In this document: positions 61,244-64,000 of the stretch, one piece after another
How positions within the stretch are numbered: position 1 is the stretch's first letter
How the letters are laid out: every line of letters starts with the position of its first letter
Source of the DNA: Sphingobium sp. TKS
GTDB taxonomy: Bacteria > Pseudomonadota > Alphaproteobacteria > Sphingomonadales > Sphingomonadaceae
DNA length: 64,000 nt
Direction: 5' to 3'
Assembly: GCF_001563265.1 (NCBI RefSeq)
Contig: NZ_CP005083.1
Location: 1,367,001 to 1,431,000 of the forward strand
Made by a program: the position numbers and the translations under genes
Notes under the pieces: model-generated
Database searches by the model: none
Seen by the model: only the letters and a program-made list of their open reading frames with translations
Told to the model about the DNA's origin: nothing

Positions 61244-62500
61244 ATGTTCGGCAGATCGATCGGGCGTTTGCTGCGGGACAGGACGGGCAATGTCCTGATG
61301 ATGGCGGCTGCCTCCATGCCCATATTGGTCGGCGCGGCGGGCCTGGCGACTGACACGGTGCAATGGACCCTGTGGAAGCGGCAGGTTCAGCGTCAGGCGG
61401 ATAGCGCCGCGCTTGCCGGAGCCTATGCGGTGGCGCAGGGCTTCAGCGCTTCGGACAGCGCGACCTCCGACATCAGCCGTTTGTCGCTGATTACCCTGTC
61501 GCAAACGCCGACGATCGAAAACGCGCCCACCGCTGGTGCTTTCGCCGGAGATGCCCGAGCGGTGCGGGTGGTGCTGCAAACCTCGGCGGAGCTGCCCTTT
61601 TCGAAGATATTGAGGGTAAGGACACCGGTCATCTATGGCGAAGCGACTGCGGCCGTCGTGGGCAGCGGCAACTATTGCGTCGTTTCGCTAGAAAAGACGA
61701 GTGCGGTCGGCATCACGCTCCAAGGCAACGCCACGGTCAATCTGGGCTGCGGCATGGCCACCAATTCGCGCGCGTCGAACGCCGTCACGGCAGGCGGCAG
61801 CAGCACGGTGACGGCCACCCCGGTCGCGGCGGTGGGTGGGCTGTCGTCCAGTTCCAACTATGTCTCGCCGACCACGTTGCTGCCCTACAGCATACCGGTG
61901 CAGGATCCCTATGCGTCGCTGCCCACGCCCACTGCGTCGGATTTGTCAGGCTGCAATGGCAATGCCAATGTTCAGCCCAACAACAGCAAGTCCATCACGC
62001 CAGGTTGCTTCAAGAATTTCGACGTCAAGGGCACGCTCAACATGGCGCCCGGCACCTATTTCATCGACAGCACGACCTTCGACATCGGGTCGCAGGCGGT
62101 GGTCAATGGCACCGGCGTCACCATCATCCTGACCAGCGGCAACGCGGCCAACAACCCCAGCCAGATTTCGACTGTCAACATCAATGGCGGCGCAACGCTC
62201 AATCTGACGGCGCCGACGGACACGACCAACCCCTATCATGGCGTCCTCTTCTACCAAGACCGGCGCGCGCTGGATTCGGGAACCAACACGATCAACGGCA
62301 ATGCGAGTTCCGTCCTGCAAGGCGCCTTCTATTTTCCCGGCCAGGCGATGTCGTTCAGCGGCACGTCGGGCATGACCACCACCTGTGTGAAGATGGTCAG
62401 CAAGCGTGTCACCTTCATCGGCAACAGCAATATCGTCAACCAATGCACCAACACGGGAGTCGATCCAATCACCGCGACAATGGTGAGGCTGGTGGGATGA
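61244..62500 (+). CDS. TadG-like Flp-pilus assembly protein
   Basis: A 418-residue protein with an N-terminal TadE/TadG-type segment: a short basic leader (LLRDRTGNVLMMAAASMPILVGAAGLATD) with one membrane helix, then AADSA-type helix (QRQADSAALAGAYAVAQG). The long remainder is Asn/Thr/Gly-rich and predicted beta-structured (INGGATLNLTAP), probably extracellular. Pseudopilin-like role in the Tad secretion/pilus system by family. Start 61244 is eight bases from AGGAAGG; ATG 61238 is too close. Coupled to the next gene by an overlapping ATGATG. Confidence 0.8.
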   Translation: MFGRSIGRLLRDRTGNVLMMAAASMPILVGAAGLATDTVQWTLWKRQVQRQADSAALAGAYAVAQGFSASDSATSDISRLSLITLSQTPTIENAPTAGAFAGDARAVRVVLQTSAELPFSKILRVRTPVIYGEATAAVVGSGNYCVVSLEKTSAVGITLQGNATVNLGCGMATNSRASNAVTAGGSSTVTATPVAAVGGLSSSSNYVSPTTLLPYSIPVQDPYASLPTPTASDLSGCNGNANVQPNNSKSITPGCFKNFDVKGTLNMAPGTYFIDSTTFDIGSQAVVNGTGVTIILTSGNAANNPSQISTVNINGGATLNLTAPTDTTNPYHGVLFYQDRRALDSGTNTINGNASSVLQGAFYFPGQAMSFSGTSGMTTTCVKMVSKRVTFIGNSNIVNQCTNTGVDPITATMVRLVG

Positions 62501-62955
62501 TGAAGCCGCTTTTCACCGATCCAACCGCCAACAGTACGGTCGAACTGGCGATCATCATGCCCGTTCTCGTCCTGCTGACCTTCATGGCGGGGGATGTCGC
62601 CATGGCGTTCAAGGCGAAGATCACGCTCCAGCGTGCGGCCGAGCGTGCGGCGCAGATGGCGACTGCGGGCGGATACAGCACCACATCCTCCAACAATTAT
62701 AGCAATTTAAAGGCGGATGCCGCTTCAGCCGCCGGTGTTTCGACGAATAACGTCACCGTCACACCCACGCTGATTTGCGACAGCACGGCGCAAACCACGC
62801 CGGATTACTGCACCGCGACTCAGCAGATGAAGCGCTATGTAGCGATCACCATTTCAGGGACCTATACGCCGATGTTCGCCAAACTCGCACCCAGCAGCAA
62901 TTGGTCGGCCCAGGGAATCGCGCTCACCGGTTCGGCATCGGTGCGCCTGCAATGA
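62497..62955 (+). CDS. TadE-like pseudopilin
   Basis: A 152-residue protein with a typical TadE N terminus: NSTVELAIIMPVLVLLTFMAGDVAMAF as the processing-site helix, followed by ITLQRAAERAAQMA and a Thr/Asn/Ser-rich body with two Cys (LICDST, DYCTAT) that may pair. Overlaps its neighbours at both ends. Likely a minor pilin of the same apparatus. Confidence 0.8.
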   Translation: MMKPLFTDPTANSTVELAIIMPVLVLLTFMAGDVAMAFKAKITLQRAAERAAQMATAGGYSTTSSNNYSNLKADAASAAGVSTNNVTVTPTLICDSTAQTTPDYCTATQQMKRYVAITISGTYTPMFAKLAPSSNWSAQGIALTGSASVRLQ

Positions 62956-63332
62956 TCCGGCTGGCGCGAGACGAGCGCGGGGCGGCGGCGATCGAATTCG
63001 TCCTTGCCGTGCCTCCTTTCATCATGCTGTTGATGGGCGCGCTCCAGCTCGGCATTATCGCCTGCGCGCGCACCGGCTTGCAACATGCGGTGGATGAGGG
63101 CGCGCGCTTTGCCAGCATCTTTCCCACGCCTTCCGACACCGACATCATCGCCAAGGTGAAGAGCCGCGAATTCGGGCTGGATCCGGCCTATACCAACGAT
63201 CCGACCATTGTAACCGGGACTCAATATGGCGTTCCCTATAAGGAAATCACCATGACCTATTCCCGGCCGCTGAATTTCATCGTATACCAGACGCCGTCAC
63301 TGTCGATCAGCTATACCCGCCGATCCTATTAA
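62952..63332 (+). CDS. TadE-family pseudopilin
   Basis: A 126-residue TadE protein: basic start, DERGAAAIEFVLAVPPFIMLLMGALQLGI with the conserved Glu of the prepilin-type site, then ARTGLQHAVDEGARFASI. The short C-terminal part is beta-rich. Start overlaps the previous stop (ATGA). The pilus motor genes (tadA, tadB, tadC, rcpA) are not in the window. Confidence 0.87.
   Translation: MIRLARDERGAAAIEFVLAVPPFIMLLMGALQLGIIACARTGLQHAVDEGARFASIFPTPSDTDIIAKVKSREFGLDPAYTNDPTIVTGTQYGVPYKEITMTYSRPLNFIVYQTPSLSISYTRRSY

Positions 63333-64000
<668 letters not shown>

Overview
The window is GC-rich, densely coded DNA from an alphaproteobacterium, most likely a Sphingomonadales member (Sphingobium/Sphingomonas-like). 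This rests on a Caulobacter/sphingomonad-style maltose locus, sphingomonad-type dispersed palindromes, a SWFGD/DUF2171 protein and a surface-polysaccharide cluster. Two AT-richer stretches (about 9.7-12.2 kb, and 32.2-33.5 kb around an IS) stand out as foreign DNA.

Layout. (1) 1-6.35 kb: leucine/isovalerate catabolism (isovaleryl-CoA dehydrogenase, both methylcrotonyl-CoA carboxylase subunits, a MaoC dehydratase and a CitE-like lyase), closed by a terminator. (2) 6.5-7.4 kb: SWFGD/DUF2171 protein. (3) 7.65-12.16 kb: tRNA-Ala(CGC) followed by a tyrosine integrase, a structured non-coding gap and two overlapping reverse-transcriptase genes that match the type 3 defence RT pair (DRT3). The second RT is cut by an IS5-family element at residue 347. 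(4) 13.1-17.5 kb: glcF without glcD/glcE, a Tas-like aldo/keto reductase, a small secreted protein and a YcaQ-type DNA glycosylase. (5) 17.5-23.15 kb: an apparent operon encoding a Sel1 protein, a CHASE hybrid histidine kinase, a stand-alone Hpt protein and a receiver domain fused to a glutamate dehydrogenase. An IS110-family element lies directly upstream. (6) 24.7-29 kb: a MarR-controlled three-subunit molybdenum hydroxylase. (7) 29.3-32.2 kb: small envelope proteins, a BLUF photoreceptor, a tandem PilZ protein and a FixJ-type regulator with an altered phosphoacceptor. (8) 32.3-33.5 kb: a 92-codon ORF split by a second, inverted copy of the same IS5-family element. (9) 33.6-38.8 kb: polysaccharide synthesis and export genes. 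(10) 38.9-50.2 kb: maltose/starch locus (MFS transporter, GH97, two GH13 enzymes, LacI regulator, TonB receptor) with a shared operator motif. (11) 50.5-55.7 kb: Na+/H+ antiporter, TetR, arylsulfatase, small ORF. (12) 55.75-60.7 kb: heme-copper oxidase operon with an anchored cytochrome c. (13) 61.2-63.3 kb: three Tad/Flp-pilus-type genes, then the start of mreB.

Two parts deserve most attention. First, the RT pair sits in a tRNA-associated island whose end appears to have been removed by recombination between IS copies: the IS copy at 12.2-13.1 kb has non-matching flanks (TGA and TTA), the second RT is truncated, and glcF on its far side has lost its usual partners. Second, the kinase/Hpt/receiver-dehydrogenase operon looks like a phosphorelay that ends in a metabolic enzyme instead of a DNA-binding or second-messenger output.
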